Assembly: GCF_905397435.1 (NCBI RefSeq)
Contig: NZ_CAJPVI010000017.1
Coordinates: forward strand, 62,001 to 126,000
DNA from: Cupriavidus numazuensis
Lineage (GTDB): Bacteria; Pseudomonadota; Gammaproteobacteria; Burkholderiales; Burkholderiaceae
Direction of reading: 5' to 3'
DNA: 64,000 bases
The notes beneath the pieces were generated by a model. The model saw only the letters and a list, made by a program, of their open reading frames with translations, was not told the origin of the DNA and made no database searches. A program made the position numbers and the translations under genes. Shown piece by piece: positions 28,591 through 37,713 of this stretch (position 1 is its first letter; every line of letters begins with the position of its first letter).

Positions 28591-30231
28591 ATGGAAACGT
28601 TTGACTATCTTGTGGTGGGCGCGGGATCGGCAGGCTGCGCCATTGCGGCAAGGCTGGCCGAGGATCCCGCCGTGACGGTGGCTCTGATCGAGGCGGGTCC
28701 GAGCGACCACCACATCAGCGTGTGGATGCCGATCGGCATGGCATCGACCGTGCCGAAGGCCGGTGCGCGCAACTACGGCTATTACACCGCGCCGCAGGAT
28801 GCGTTCAATGGCCGTCAGAGCTACCAGCCGCGCGGCAAGGGCCTCGGCGGCAGTTCGTCGATCAATGGCATGGTCTATATTCGCGGCCACCGCAACGACT
28901 ATGACGACTGGGCGCGTCTGGGTTGTACCGGCTGGGGCTACGAAGACGTGCTGCCGTACTTCCGGCGCAGCGAGCACCACGAGGACTTCAGCGGCCGCGA
29001 CGACAACCCATGGCACGGTGGCGCGGGCCCGCTGCGCGTCAGCAACCTGCGCTCGCCCAACCCATTCTCCAACCGCTTCGTCCAGGCGGCGATCCAGGCT
29101 GGCTATGCGGCTAACGGCGACTTCAACGGCGCGCAGCAGGATGGCGCCGGGCTTTACCACGTCACGCAGCATCGCGGCGAGCGCTGGAACACAGCGCGGG
29201 CCTACCTGCACCAGGGCGATGCGGGCGACAAGACCCTGAGTGGCCGCCGCCGCAATCTGTCGGTGCTGGTCGAGACCGAGGTGCTGCGCATTGACTTTGA
29301 TGGTACCCGCGCGGCTGGCCTGACCGTCGTGCGCGGCGGCGTCCAACAGAGGCTGGCGGCACGGCGCGAAGTCATCGTCAGCGCCGGGGCGTTCAACTCG
29401 CCGCAGCTACTGCTCGCGTCGGGCGTGGGGCCTGCGCAGGAACTGCTTGACCTCGGCATCCGTGTGGTCGCCGACGTGCCCGGCGTGGGCAAGAACCTTC
29501 AGGACCATCCAGATGTGATCGTCAACAAGCAGGTGCGGTCGTTCGACCTGTTCGGCCATTCGCTGCCGGGCTTCGCCAGGCTGTCCATGGAGTTGCTGCG
29601 CTATCGGCGCAAGCGTACCGGCATGCCGAGCAGCAACTTCGCCGAAGCGGGCGCTTTTATCCGGAGCCGGCAGGGACTGGTGGCTCCGGACATCCAGCTT
29701 CACTTTGTGCCGGCGCTGCTCAACCATGGCGGCGACAAGAAGAGGCTTGGCCACGGCTATTCCTGCCACGCCTGCGTGCTGCGACCGCAAAGCCGCGGCG
29801 AAGTGCGCCTGCGTTCGGCGGACATGCGCGAGGCGCCGCTGATCGATCCCCGCTTCCTCAGCGACGAGGAGGATATGGTTGGCATGGTGGCCGGCGTGCG
29901 CGCGATCCGCCGGATCTTCGCGCAGCAGGCGCTGGCCAGCGCCGGCGGCCGCGAGTTGTTCACCGACGAATTTGGCCCGGGTGAGGGTCACCAGCAAGCC
30001 ATCGAAGCCTTCGTGCGCGAGCGGACCGACAGCGTCTACCACCCGGTCGGCACCTGCAAGATGGGCGTGGATGACATGGCGGTGGTCGATCCCGCCTTGC
30101 GTGTACGCGGTGTGCAGGGTCTGCGCGTGGTCGATGCATCGATCATGCCGACGCTGGTGGCAGGCAACACCAATGCGCCGGCGATCATGATCGCCGAGAA
30201 GGCGGCGGACCTGATCCGGGCCGGCGACTAA
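28591..30231 (+). CDS. GMC family FAD-dependent oxidoreductase (choline/alcohol dehydrogenase-like)
   Basis: A 546-residue GMC flavoprotein. The FAD dinucleotide motif is VVGAGSAGCAIAARLAE at residues 8-24, GKGLGGSSSINGMVYIRGH is the GMC signature 1, and the active-site region is DSVYHPVGTCKMG. Such enzymes oxidise primary alcohols or choline. ATG at 28591 follows GAAGGAGTGACC. It is the last gene of the operon and the likely entry step that turns an alcohol into the aldehyde for the neighbouring dehydrogenase. Confidence 0.92.
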   Translation: METFDYLVVGAGSAGCAIAARLAEDPAVTVALIEAGPSDHHISVWMPIGMASTVPKAGARNYGYYTAPQDAFNGRQSYQPRGKGLGGSSSINGMVYIRGHRNDYDDWARLGCTGWGYEDVLPYFRRSEHHEDFSGRDDNPWHGGAGPLRVSNLRSPNPFSNRFVQAAIQAGYAANGDFNGAQQDGAGLYHVTQHRGERWNTARAYLHQGDAGDKTLSGRRRNLSVLVETEVLRIDFDGTRAAGLTVVRGGVQQRLAARREVIVSAGAFNSPQLLLASGVGPAQELLDLGIRVVADVPGVGKNLQDHPDVIVNKQVRSFDLFGHSLPGFARLSMELLRYRRKRTGMPSSNFAEAGAFIRSRQGLVAPDIQLHFVPALLNHGGDKKRLGHGYSCHACVLRPQSRGEVRLRSADMREAPLIDPRFLSDEEDMVGMVAGVRAIRRIFAQQALASAGGRELFTDEFGPGEGHQQAIEAFVRERTDSVYHPVGTCKMGVDDMAVVDPALRVRGVQGLRVVDASIMPTLVAGNTNAPAIMIAEKAADLIRAGD

Positions 30232-30255
30232 GGGAACGGCGCTGCAATGGTCGCG

Positions 30256-30289
30256 CCGGCCCGCGAGGCTGTGAGGTGCTGCGGGCCGG
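30256..30289. terminator. Stem-loop after the GMC gene, candidate terminator
   Basis: CCGGCCCGC at 30256-30264 pairs with GCGGGCCGG at 30281-30289 across a 16-base loop. A second imperfect stem (CGGACG at 30295-30300 with CGTCCG at 30315-30320) follows. They lie between the GMC stop and the convergent stop of the pilin-like gene, so they may end transcription from either side. There is no T-run. Confidence 0.5.
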
Positions 30290-30329
30290 GGCGTCGGACG
30301 CTTCTTCGCGAGAACGTCCGGAGCCGGTT

Positions 30330-30665
30330 TCAGAGATAGGTAGCCACGACCACGTACGCGTTCGTGGCGCCACGGCGGCCAATCGGCTCCAGCCTCAACT
30401 GGGCCGCGCCCACTCGGGCGCTTGTGGGCTTGCCGAGGCCTGCCGCGCGCAACGCCTTGCTGACCGGGCGCCCCGCCGGTGTCAGGCAGGTGGCGTTGAC
30501 CCCTTGCGCGTCCGCTTCGAACCCGCACGAGGGCTCGGTGATCGCACCCTGGAACGTGATGGTGCCGGACTGCGCGGCCGCACCGCCGGCGATACCGGCC
30601 GCTACACACAACGATAATCCGACCCGTCGTGCCCATGCCGGCACGCGCCTTTCCCTTCCGTCCAT
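30330..30665 (-). CDS. Type 1 fimbrial-like small secreted protein
   Basis: A 111-residue protein with a signal peptide over about residues 1-31 (cleavage after GGAAAQ). The mature part begins SGTITFQGAITEPSCGFE and has a second Cys in NATCL, the usual pilin disulfide, ending in a beta-strand-like YVVVATYL. This fits a minor type 1 pilin or pilin-like protein, but no chaperone or usher gene is nearby. The start at 30665 is chosen for the GGAGGGAATCGAT site before it. Confidence 0.7.
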   Translation of the reverse strand: MDGRERRVPAWARRVGLSLCVAAGIAGGAAAQSGTITFQGAITEPSCGFEADAQGVNATCLTPAGRPVSKALRAAGLGKPTSARVGAAQLRLEPIGRRGATNAYVVVATYL

Positions 30666-31081
30666 ATCGATTCCCTCCATGGTGGATGCCACGTGACTGT
30701 TGCCGTGTGGCGCGGAGCGCGACCGCTGTCAGTGCTCCTGTCGCCAATAGCGGCGTGCCAGGGCCGGGCTTTAGTAATTCCCTTAAAAATATTGCAGCCT
30801 GTTGACTTCTGATGCGGTCCGGCGGCGACGAGTACGGCCGATGGCGCGAAAACGCGATGTTCGCGCTGAAGCTATTTGGCGCCCGCGGGATAGCTTCGGG
30901 CAAGGTCGGTGGCTGCGCTGCAGCGCATTCTTACCGGCCGCGGCGGACTTTCGAGCGCAGCGGAAGAAGATGCGGGCAGATTCTCGGAAAAGAAGCGTCA
31001 TCCGCTGTCGGGCTTCATGCGTTGCATGCGGTCCGGCAGCGGATGTGGTGGGACAGGGAAGGTCGGCGCGAAGCGCGGGAG
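30666..31081. other. Intergenic stretch, 416 bases
   Basis: I see no convincing gene. An AT-rich patch at about 30770-30800 may hold the promoter of the pilin-like gene. A 72-codon minus-strand frame at 30783-31001 is basic and low in complexity, has no ribosome site and is not called. Confidence 0.5.
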
Positions 31082-32284
31082 TTACCGCACCAGCAGCCGC
31101 GAACGCACGAAGCCGGCATGCGTTCGCAGCGATTCCATCAGCGCGTCGGACGGCGCGCGGTCCAGATCCGTGACGACGTAGCCGGTATGGCCGCGCGTCT
31201 GCAGATGCTGGCCGTTGATGTTGACGCCATCCTGGGCCAGCAGCGTGTTCAGTGCGGCGAGCGCGCCCGGAGCATTGCTGTGGATGTTGAGCAGGCGTGC
31301 CGGCGCGTGCAGCGGGCCGGGATCGACTTCAGGGAAGTTGACGGCGCCGATGGTGCCGCCGGTGTTCAGGAAATTCAGCAGCTTGGCGGCGACCTCCGTG
31401 CCGATGTTCTCCTGCGCCTCTTCGGTGCTGCCGCCGATGTGCGGCGTCAACAGGACATTCGGAAGCTGCTGCAGCGGGCTGACGAACGGATCGTTGTTCG
31501 TCTTGGGCTCTTCCGGAAACACGTCGATTGCCGCGCCGCCCAGGCGCTTGTCGCGCAGCGCCGCCGCAAGCGCGTCGATATCCACCACGGTGCCGCGCGA
31601 TGCGTTGATCAGGATCGCACCCGGCTTGAATTGGGCAAGCACGTGGGCATCGATCATGTTGCGCGTGCGGGCCGTGGCGGGCACGTGCAGCGTGACCACG
31701 TCCGCCTGCGACACGGCTTCTTCGAGCGTGCCGGCGGCGCGCGCCGAGCCGAGCGACAGCCGGGCCAGCACGTCGTAGTACACCACGCGCATGCCCATCG
31801 ACTCGGCCAGTACGCCGACCTGAGAGCCGATATTGCCGTAACCGACGATGGCGATGGTCTTGCCGCGGGCCTCGAACGCGCCGCTGGCGCCCTTGGCCCA
31901 CTTGCCGGCATGGGCCAGCGCATTCTTTTCCGGGATCTTGCGCAGCAGCATCACGGCCTCGGACACGACCAGTTCGGCTACCGACCGCGTGTTCGAAAAC
32001 GGCGCGTTGAAGACCGGGATGCCGGCCGCGGTCGCGGCGTCCAGGTCGACCTGCGAGGTGCCGATGCAGAAGCAGCCGATGCTGAGCAGGTCGGGCGCGC
32101 TGCGGATATCGTCGCCGCGCAGGTGCGTGGCGGAGCGGATACCCACCAGGTCATGGCTTGCCAGCACCTGGCGCAGTTCGTCGCCGGCGAGCGCGCCGCT
32201 GCGGCGCTCGACCTTCAGGCCGGCCTCGCCAAGGCGCGCCGTGGCGCTTGCATGGATGTTTTCGAGCAGGATCGCAGTCGTCAC
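31082..32284 (-). CDS. serA: D-3-phosphoglycerate dehydrogenase-like protein with C-terminal ACT domain
   Basis: A 2-hydroxyacid dehydrogenase of about 400 residues that fits SerA, which oxidises 3-phosphoglycerate for serine synthesis. The Rossmann motif is VGYGNIGSQVG; the catalytic Arg, Glu and His are in INASRGTVVD, PEEPK and LTPHIGGSTEEAQENIG. The C-terminal region VNINGQHLQTRGHTGYVVTD is an ACT domain, where serine usually inhibits. I prefer the GTG at 32284, with GGAAAA before it, over a TTG at 32302 without a clear ribosome site. It appears monocistronic. Confidence 0.82.
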   Translation of the reverse strand: MTTAILLENIHASATARLGEAGLKVERRSGALAGDELRQVLASHDLVGIRSATHLRGDDIRSAPDLLSIGCFCIGTSQVDLDAATAAGIPVFNAPFSNTRSVAELVVSEAVMLLRKIPEKNALAHAGKWAKGASGAFEARGKTIAIVGYGNIGSQVGVLAESMGMRVVYYDVLARLSLGSARAAGTLEEAVSQADVVTLHVPATARTRNMIDAHVLAQFKPGAILINASRGTVVDIDALAAALRDKRLGGAAIDVFPEEPKTNNDPFVSPLQQLPNVLLTPHIGGSTEEAQENIGTEVAAKLLNFLNTGGTIGAVNFPEVDPGPLHAPARLLNIHSNAPGALAALNTLLAQDGVNINGQHLQTRGHTGYVVTDLDRAPSDALMESLRTHAGFVRSRLLVR

Positions 32285-32435
32285 GTTCAGTTTTCCGCGC
32301 AATAAGAGGACTAGGAGAGAACAAGGGCGCGCGGGCAGTCTCTGCTGCGGCGCGGCAATGTCTATTCTGCGCGAAAAAGCTGCCGTGCTCCGGGTGCCCC
32401 TTCCGCCAACGTTGGCACCATCGGATCCGCCCGGC

Positions 32436-32960
32436 CTAACGGGAGTGTCCGCGCCGGTCGCCGCCGAGCGGGTCGACGATGATCATGCTTTGCTGCAGCA
32501 CGCCGCTGTCGTCGAAGTAGCAGCTGAAATGGGCGGTCTGGTAGCCGTCCTTGTACATCCGGTAGGTCCAGGCCTCGCGCTTCATCAGCGGGTAATACTG
32601 GGTGGGCTCGCGTGGCTTGCCGAAGCGCTCGAGCACATCCTGCTTGGTCCAGGCTCCCACCTGCGCCTGATAGATTTCAGCTTCCGTCAGCATCTGCCGA
32701 TAGTTGACGAGCTTGCCGGTCGCGTCAAAGTCCGCGGCATAGACCGTGTGCCCGAGCGGCTGCCCGGAGTAGAGCCAGCGCGACGTGCCGTTCGGAAACC
32801 TGAAGGTGTCTGTGGGCTCGCCGAATGTACTGCGCACCGCACTCTGGTCACTGCCGATCAGCCGCTGGCCGGTCTGTTCCGGTTGCAGCGCCGAGCAGGC
32901 GCTCAGGGTAAGGGTAAGGGCTGCCATGCAAGCCAGGGTGGCCAGGCGGATTCGCATCAT
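32436..32960 (-). CDS. Lipoprotein with BamE/SmpA-like repeats
   Basis: A 174-residue lipoprotein. The lipobox LSAC puts the lipidated residue at Cys22. Two similar segments follow: SAVRSTFGEPTDTFRFPNGT, then TKQDVLERFGKPREPTQY. Both resemble the SmpA/BamE pattern of a short helix, a FG-x-P turn and a W-Y strand. An outer-membrane or periplasmic structural role is possible, but the gene is not near bam genes and function is open. ATG at 32960 or 32957 follows GGAGCCC. Confidence 0.82.
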   Translation of the reverse strand: MMRIRLATLACMAALTLTLSACSALQPEQTGQRLIGSDQSAVRSTFGEPTDTFRFPNGTSRWLYSGQPLGHTVYAADFDATGKLVNYRQMLTEAEIYQAQVGAWTKQDVLERFGKPREPTQYYPLMKREAWTYRMYKDGYQTAHFSCYFDDSGVLQQSMIIVDPLGGDRRGHSR

Positions 32961-33049
32961 GGGCTCCGGCGGGGGAATCCCGCATGCCCGGATTGTCCGG
33001 CCTGCGGCCCGGCGTGCGCAATAGCGCCGGCTGCGGCGGCGCGACGGAA

Positions 33050-33505
33050 CTAGCCCTCGACCTCGCTGCGGATCAGCAGCACCGGGCGGTTGGTCTTGCC
33101 AACCACGCCCTCGGAAACGCTGCCCATCAACAGACGCCGTACGCCGCGCCGGCCGTGGGTGCCCAAGACGATCAGGTCGGCATTCCAGGTATCGGCCTGC
33201 GCGACGATGGTCGAGGAGATCTGCCCGGGGGCCACGGGCTTTTCGATCAGTTGGGTCACATGCCTGACGCCGGCTGCATCGAGCCTGCTCGCGGCCTCGG
33301 CAAGGACTTTGTTGCCGAATGTCAGGATGCCTTGCATCAGGGCCTTGGCGTCGAAGTAGGCGACGTCGAAGAACGCGTCGCTGTCGTCGGCAACGAACAG
33401 GGCCTTGACCTCCGCCCCCGTGGCCTTGGCGACTGCGATGGCCTGGCTCAATGCCAGATCGGAAGACTGGCTGCCATCTACGGCGAGCAGGATGCGTTGA
33501 TACAT
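33050..33505 (-). CDS. Universal stress protein UspA family
   Basis: A 151-residue single Usp domain. It starts MYQRILLAVDGSQSSDLALS and ends with the ATP-binding pattern GTHGRRGVRRLLMGSVSEGV. Such proteins bind ATP and help survival in stress or starvation. It is divergent from a tandem Usp gene across about 260 bases, suggesting shared regulation. ATG at 33505 follows CGGAGATCCGCC. Confidence 0.92.
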   Translation of the reverse strand: MYQRILLAVDGSQSSDLALSQAIAVAKATGAEVKALFVADDSDAFFDVAYFDAKALMQGILTFGNKVLAEAASRLDAAGVRHVTQLIEKPVAPGQISSTIVAQADTWNADLIVLGTHGRRGVRRLLMGSVSEGVVGKTNRPVLLIRSEVEG

Positions 33506-33766
33506 GGCGGATCTCCGGAGCGTGATGGCGGATAGTCGGGAGTGGCAACGGTTGCCGGTACGCGTGAACGCGTGGATTCAGCGTAGTTGCGTCTGCCGGT
33601 GGTGGCTTGACGTGCATCAAGGCTTGCTGCGGCCGACGCGGAATCACGGTCCGGTCGTGCCGCATTGATGCCCGTCAAGCACCTTAGCCGGCAAGTGCCT
33701 ACACTGGTTCACGTCCCAGGCCGTCCGCGGCGCCGCACTCACGCCTTTGCAAGGAGCAATGAACCG

Positions 33767-34597
33767 ATGGACTACAAGACGATCCTTGTCGCGCTGGGCG
33801 ACGATCCCGCGCGTGCGGCGCGCTTGCAAGCCGCGCTGGTCCTGTGCCGGCACTTCGGTGCGGGGCTGGTCGGGCTGACCGCAACGGGCACGCAGCTCGA
33901 GCCGTTCCGCGGCGCCGGCGACGAGGCGGGCAAGTATGCCGAACAGGCGGCGGCAAGCTTGCAGCGCACCGTGGACGAGCATCTGGCGGCGCTGCAGGCT
34001 GCAGTCACGTCATCAGCCAGCGGCATGACCTGCCGACATGCGGTGGTCGAGGCAGAGACAGGCTGGGCGCTCGCGATGGAAGGCCGTTTTGCGGACCTGG
34101 TTCTGCCGCCGGCTCTGCAGGCTGGCGATAACGCCCCGGCGCTGATGGCCGAGGAAGCCGAGTATGCGCTGCTCAATGCGGGGCGTCCGATGCTGCTGGT
34201 ACCGGCCGGTGCCACGCTGGCACCGCAGGGGCATGCATTGGTGGGCTGGGATGGCAGCCAGCCGGCCGCGCGGGCGGTGAGCGATGCGCTGCCGCTGCTG
34301 GCGCGGGCGTCTAGCGTAACCGTGGTGGTGGTGGCCGGCGCCAGTGGCGAAGACGAGAAGGAAGCAGGTGGGGAACGGCTGCTGCAGTGGCTGGCAGCGC
34401 ACGGGATCGAGGCCTGGCTGCGCGTCGAGCGTGGCGGACAGCCGGGCGATGAACTGCTGCGGCTGACCCGGGAACTCGGTGCCGGCCTGCTGGTGGCAGG
34501 CGGCTACGGCCGCAGCCGCCTGCGCCAACGCGTGCTGGGCGGCACCACGCGCACGCTGGTGTGGCGCGCCGGGGTGCCGCTGTTCATGTCGCACTGA
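33767..34597 (+). CDS. Tandem universal stress protein
   Basis: A 276-residue protein with two Usp domains. The N-terminal domain begins MDYKTILVALGDDPARAARL; the C-terminal domain (from about residue 150, HALVGWDGSQPAARAV) ends with the ATP-loop-like GGYGRSRLRQRVLGGTTRTL. The start at 33767 is chosen for AAGGAG ten bases upstream and the usual Usp N-terminus; the frame could extend to 33665. It is divergent from the single-domain Usp gene. Confidence 0.87.
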   Translation: MDYKTILVALGDDPARAARLQAALVLCRHFGAGLVGLTATGTQLEPFRGAGDEAGKYAEQAAASLQRTVDEHLAALQAAVTSSASGMTCRHAVVEAETGWALAMEGRFADLVLPPALQAGDNAPALMAEEAEYALLNAGRPMLLVPAGATLAPQGHALVGWDGSQPAARAVSDALPLLARASSVTVVVVAGASGEDEKEAGGERLLQWLAAHGIEAWLRVERGGQPGDELLRLTRELGAGLLVAGGYGRSRLRQRVLGGTTRTLVWRAGVPLFMSH

Positions 34598-34637
34598 CGC
34601 GCGCCCGTGCGCTGGCGCGCAGGCAATCGGCAGAGCC

Positions 34638-35555
34638 TCAGGCGGGCAGGAAGCCTTCGACCGTCAGGTAACGCTCGCCGGTGTCATAGTTGAAGCCGAG
34701 CACGCGGGCGCCGGCCGGTAGCTCGGGCAGCTTGCTCGCGATGGCGGCCAGCGTCGCGCCGGACGAAATGCCGACCAGGATGCCTTCTTCGCGCGCGCAG
34801 CGACGTGCCATCTCGCGCGCCGGTTCGGCATCGACCTGGATCACGCCGTCGAGCAGGCCGGTTTTCAGGTTGTCCGGGATAAAGCCGGCGCCGATGCCCT
34901 GGATCGGATGCGGCGCGGGCGCGCCACCCGAAATCACCGGCGATGCCGTCGGCTCTACGGCGAACACCTTCAGTTGCGGCCATTTCTGCTTGAGCACCTG
35001 CGCGCAGCCCGAGATATGTCCGCCCGTGCCCACGCCGGTAATCAGCGCATCGAGGCCTTCGGGGAAGTCCGCCAGGATTTCCTGCGCGGTGGTGCGCGCA
35101 TGGACGTCGATGTTGGCCGGATTCTCGAATTGCTGCGGCATCCACGCGCCGGGGATCGAGGCGATCAGTTCCTCGGCGCGGGCGATCGCGCCCTTCATGC
35201 CTTTCTCGCGCGGGGTCAGGTCAAAGGTCGCGCCGTAGGCGAGCATCAGCCGGCGGCGTTCGATCGACATGCTGTCCGGCATCACCAGGATCAGCTTGTA
35301 GCCCTTGACTGCCGCCACCATCGCCAGGCCGATGCCGGTATTGCCGGAGGTCGGCTCGACAATGGTCCCGCCGGGTTTGAGCACGCCGCGGCGTTCGGCG
35401 TCTTCGACCATCGACAGCGCGATACGGTCCTTGATCGAGCCGCCCGGGTTGGATCGCTCCGACTTGATCCAGACTTCGTGGGCGTTACCGAACAGCCGTC
35501 GGATACGGATATGCGGCGTATTGCCGATGGTCTGCAGGATGTTGTCTGCCTTCAT
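34638..35555 (-). CDS. cysM: Cysteine synthase B (O-acetylserine sulfhydrylase)
   Basis: A 305-residue PLP enzyme that makes cysteine from O-acetylserine and sulfide or thiosulfate. The PLP lysine is Lys42 in [11 protein letters not shown], the phosphate loop is TSGNTGIG at residues 69-76, and [10 protein letters not shown] follows. The C-terminus [15 protein letters not shown] fits CysM rather than CysK. It stands alone, with a GGAGAGAAC site before ATG at 35555. Confidence 0.93.
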   Translation of the reverse strand: MKADNILQTIGNTPHIRIRRLFGNAHEVWIKSERSNPGGSIKDRIALSMVEDAERRGVLKPGGTIVEPTSGNTGIGLAMVAAVKGYKLILVMPDSMSIERRRLMLAYGATFDLTPREKGMKGAIARAEELIASIPGAWMPQQFENPANIDVHARTTAQEILADFPEGLDALITGVGTGGHISGCAQVLKQKWPQLKVFAVEPTASPVISGGAPAPHPIQGIGAGFIPDNLKTGLLDGVIQVDAEPAREMARRCAREEGILVGISSGATLAAIASKLPELPAGARVLGFNYDTGERYLTVEGFLPA

Positions 35556-35652
35556 GTTCTCTCCGGAGAGTTATGCGGGCGCGGCGAACCGCGGCGCGAA
35601 TGCGTGCCAGACCGGGATTCTATTGAAGTTTGGAGAGCCTTGGTCGCATGCG

Positions 35653-37392
35653 TCACGCCGCGTGGCCCGCTGCATGGCCATCGGTGTAGGCCTGCGGCCC
35701 GGGCGCGAAGCGTTCCAGCACATGGGCCGTCATGCCCTTGGCCAGTTCTTCCTCGCCGTAGAAGACCGTGCCGATTGCCTCCTTGCGCAGCATGACGGAC
35801 TCGTCTTCATTGTGCGTACGCAGGACGATCTCGATCGATGGATTGAGCGTGCGGGCGGTATCGGCCATTTGCCTGACATCGATTGGATCGGCAATGGCGA
35901 CCACGAGCATGGCGGCGCGCGCGATATGGGCCTGGATCAGGACAGCGGGATCGGCCGCGTTGCCGGAAACCGCTGCGATGCCGCGATTGCGCAGGCTCTC
36001 CACCAACTCGCGGTTCTGTTCAGCGACCACGAACGGAATGCCGCGCGACTGCAGCGCGCTGCCGATGCGACGTCCCACGCGGCCATAGCCGACCAGCACG
36101 ACCTGGCCCTCGAGATATTTGCGCTCGGTCGTCATCGGCAATTCGGCGTACGGGTCGCCACGCTGCTCCAGGCGCCGGGCCAGTGCCGAGCGCTTGAGGA
36201 CCCAGCGGCGGAAGGGCTCGTTGACGGCGAACAGCACCGGGTTCAGCGCGATCGAGATCAGCGCGCCTGCCAGCACCAGGCTCATGCCTTCGGCCGGCAG
36301 CAGGCCGAGCGAGAGCCCGAGCCCGGCCAGGATGAACGAGAACTCGCCGATCTGCGCCAGGCTGGCCGAGACAGTCAGCGCGGTATTGAGCGGATAGCGG
36401 AACGCCAGCACCAGCGCGAACGCTGCAATCGACTTGCCGAGGATGATGATCGCCACCGTGCCGAGCACGTGCAGCGGCTGCTCGATCAGGATCGAGGGCT
36501 TGAACAGCATGCCCACCGAGACGAAGAAGAGCACCGAGAACGCATCGCGCAGCGGCAGCGATTCCTGCGCCGCGCGGTGGCTGAACTCGGACTCGCGCAT
36601 GACCATGCCCGCGAAGAAGGCGCCCAGCGCGAACGAGACACTGAACAACTGCGCCGCGCCATAGGCGATGCCAATCGCCGCCGCAATGACCGACAGCGTG
36701 AACAGCTCGCGCGAGCCCGTGCGCGCGACCAGCCACAGGAACCACGGCAGCAAGCGGCGGCCCGCCACCAGCATCAGCGCGATAAAGGCACCGACCTGCA
36801 GCAGCGTGAGCGCGATGGTGGTCCACAGCGGCCGGGTCTCCGCCGCGGCCGATGCGTCCGAGCCGCCCAGGATGCCCGCCAGCGGCGGCAGCAGGACCAG
36901 CACCAGCACGGTGGCCAGGTCTTCCACCACGAGCCAGCCCACCGCGATACGTCCGTTCATGCTTTCCAGCACGCCGCGCGTTTCCAGCGCCTTGAGCAGC
37001 ACGACCGTACTCGCGCACGAGAGCGAGAGCCCGAAGATCAGTCCGCTGCCCCAATGCCAGTCCCACAGCCATGCGACGCCGGCGCCGAGCGCCGTGGCCA
37101 GCGCCATCTGCACTACCGCGCCGGGCACGGCGATGCGCTTGACCGCCAGCAGGTCCTTGAGCGAGAAGTGCAGCCCCACGCCGAACATCAGCAGCATCAC
37201 GCCGATCTCGGAAAGCTGCGAGGCCAGATGTACGTCCGCGACAAAGCCGGGCGTGCCCGGGCCGATGATGATGCCGGCCACGAGGTAGCCGACCAGCGCC
37301 GGCACCTTGACCCGCTCGGCCAGGAAGCCGAGAACCAGGGCAATGCCGAAGCCGGCGGCAAGCGTGGTGATAAGAGGGATGTTGTGTTCCAT
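35653..37392 (-). CDS. Kef-type CPA2 cation:proton antiporter with RCK domain
   Basis: A 579-residue membrane protein with about 12 hydrophobic segments (from MEHNIPLITTLAAGFGIALV) and a C-terminal TrkA-N/RCK nucleotide-binding domain (VVLVGYGRVGRRIGSALQSR). It probably exchanges K+ or Na+ for protons. An insertion of hydrophilic residues near the RCK start (RRLEQRGDPYAEL) is seen. The start at 37392 is preferred over an in-frame extension to 37638 without resemblance. It lacks a KefF/G partner gene nearby. Confidence 0.9.
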   Translation of the reverse strand: MEHNIPLITTLAAGFGIALVLGFLAERVKVPALVGYLVAGIIIGPGTPGFVADVHLASQLSEIGVMLLMFGVGLHFSLKDLLAVKRIAVPGAVVQMALATALGAGVAWLWDWHWGSGLIFGLSLSCASTVVLLKALETRGVLESMNGRIAVGWLVVEDLATVLVLVLLPPLAGILGGSDASAAAETRPLWTTIALTLLQVGAFIALMLVAGRRLLPWFLWLVARTGSRELFTLSVIAAAIGIAYGAAQLFSVSFALGAFFAGMVMRESEFSHRAAQESLPLRDAFSVLFFVSVGMLFKPSILIEQPLHVLGTVAIIILGKSIAAFALVLAFRYPLNTALTVSASLAQIGEFSFILAGLGLSLGLLPAEGMSLVLAGALISIALNPVLFAVNEPFRRWVLKRSALARRLEQRGDPYAELPMTTERKYLEGQVVLVGYGRVGRRIGSALQSRGIPFVVAEQNRELVESLRNRGIAAVSGNAADPAVLIQAHIARAAMLVVAIADPIDVRQMADTARTLNPSIEIVLRTHNEDESVMLRKEAIGTVFYGEEELAKGMTAHVLERFAPGPQAYTDGHAAGHAA

Positions 37393-37713
37393 GCAGGACG
37401 AATGGGAGCGGCGGATTGAAAACGGGGCGGTCCTGCGGCGGAGCCCGGCAGTCCGGTTGCCGGTCGGGCAAGGTCGGGTCTGCCGTGCGCCGGCAGACAT
37501 ACCAGGCCCCTTCATGATAACGGCATATGAAGAAAAGCCGGTCAGAAGGGCAGATTCAGTCGCATGGTAAGTCTCCAATCCACGCATACACCGTCGCGCG
37601 AACCCGCTTGGTTGTCCGCAAGGTGCCTGAACTGCCACATTGACGAGGTGGTAGCGCCAACGCTACGCTTGCCCCCACACAGAGCGACTGATCGCCAAAG
37701 CAAGGAGACCAAA
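37393..37713. other. Divergent promoter region, 321 bases
   Basis: This stretch separates the Kef-type antiporter (minus) from a LysR gene (plus). I see no gene. It should hold both promoters; LysR binding sites (T-N11-A) are expected, but I cannot single one out with confidence. Confidence 0.5.

Noticed and set aside
30783..31001. A 72-codon minus-strand frame between the pilin-like and SerA-like genes
   Set aside because: It is very basic, has no ribosome site and no recognisable family; it looks like a chance frame.
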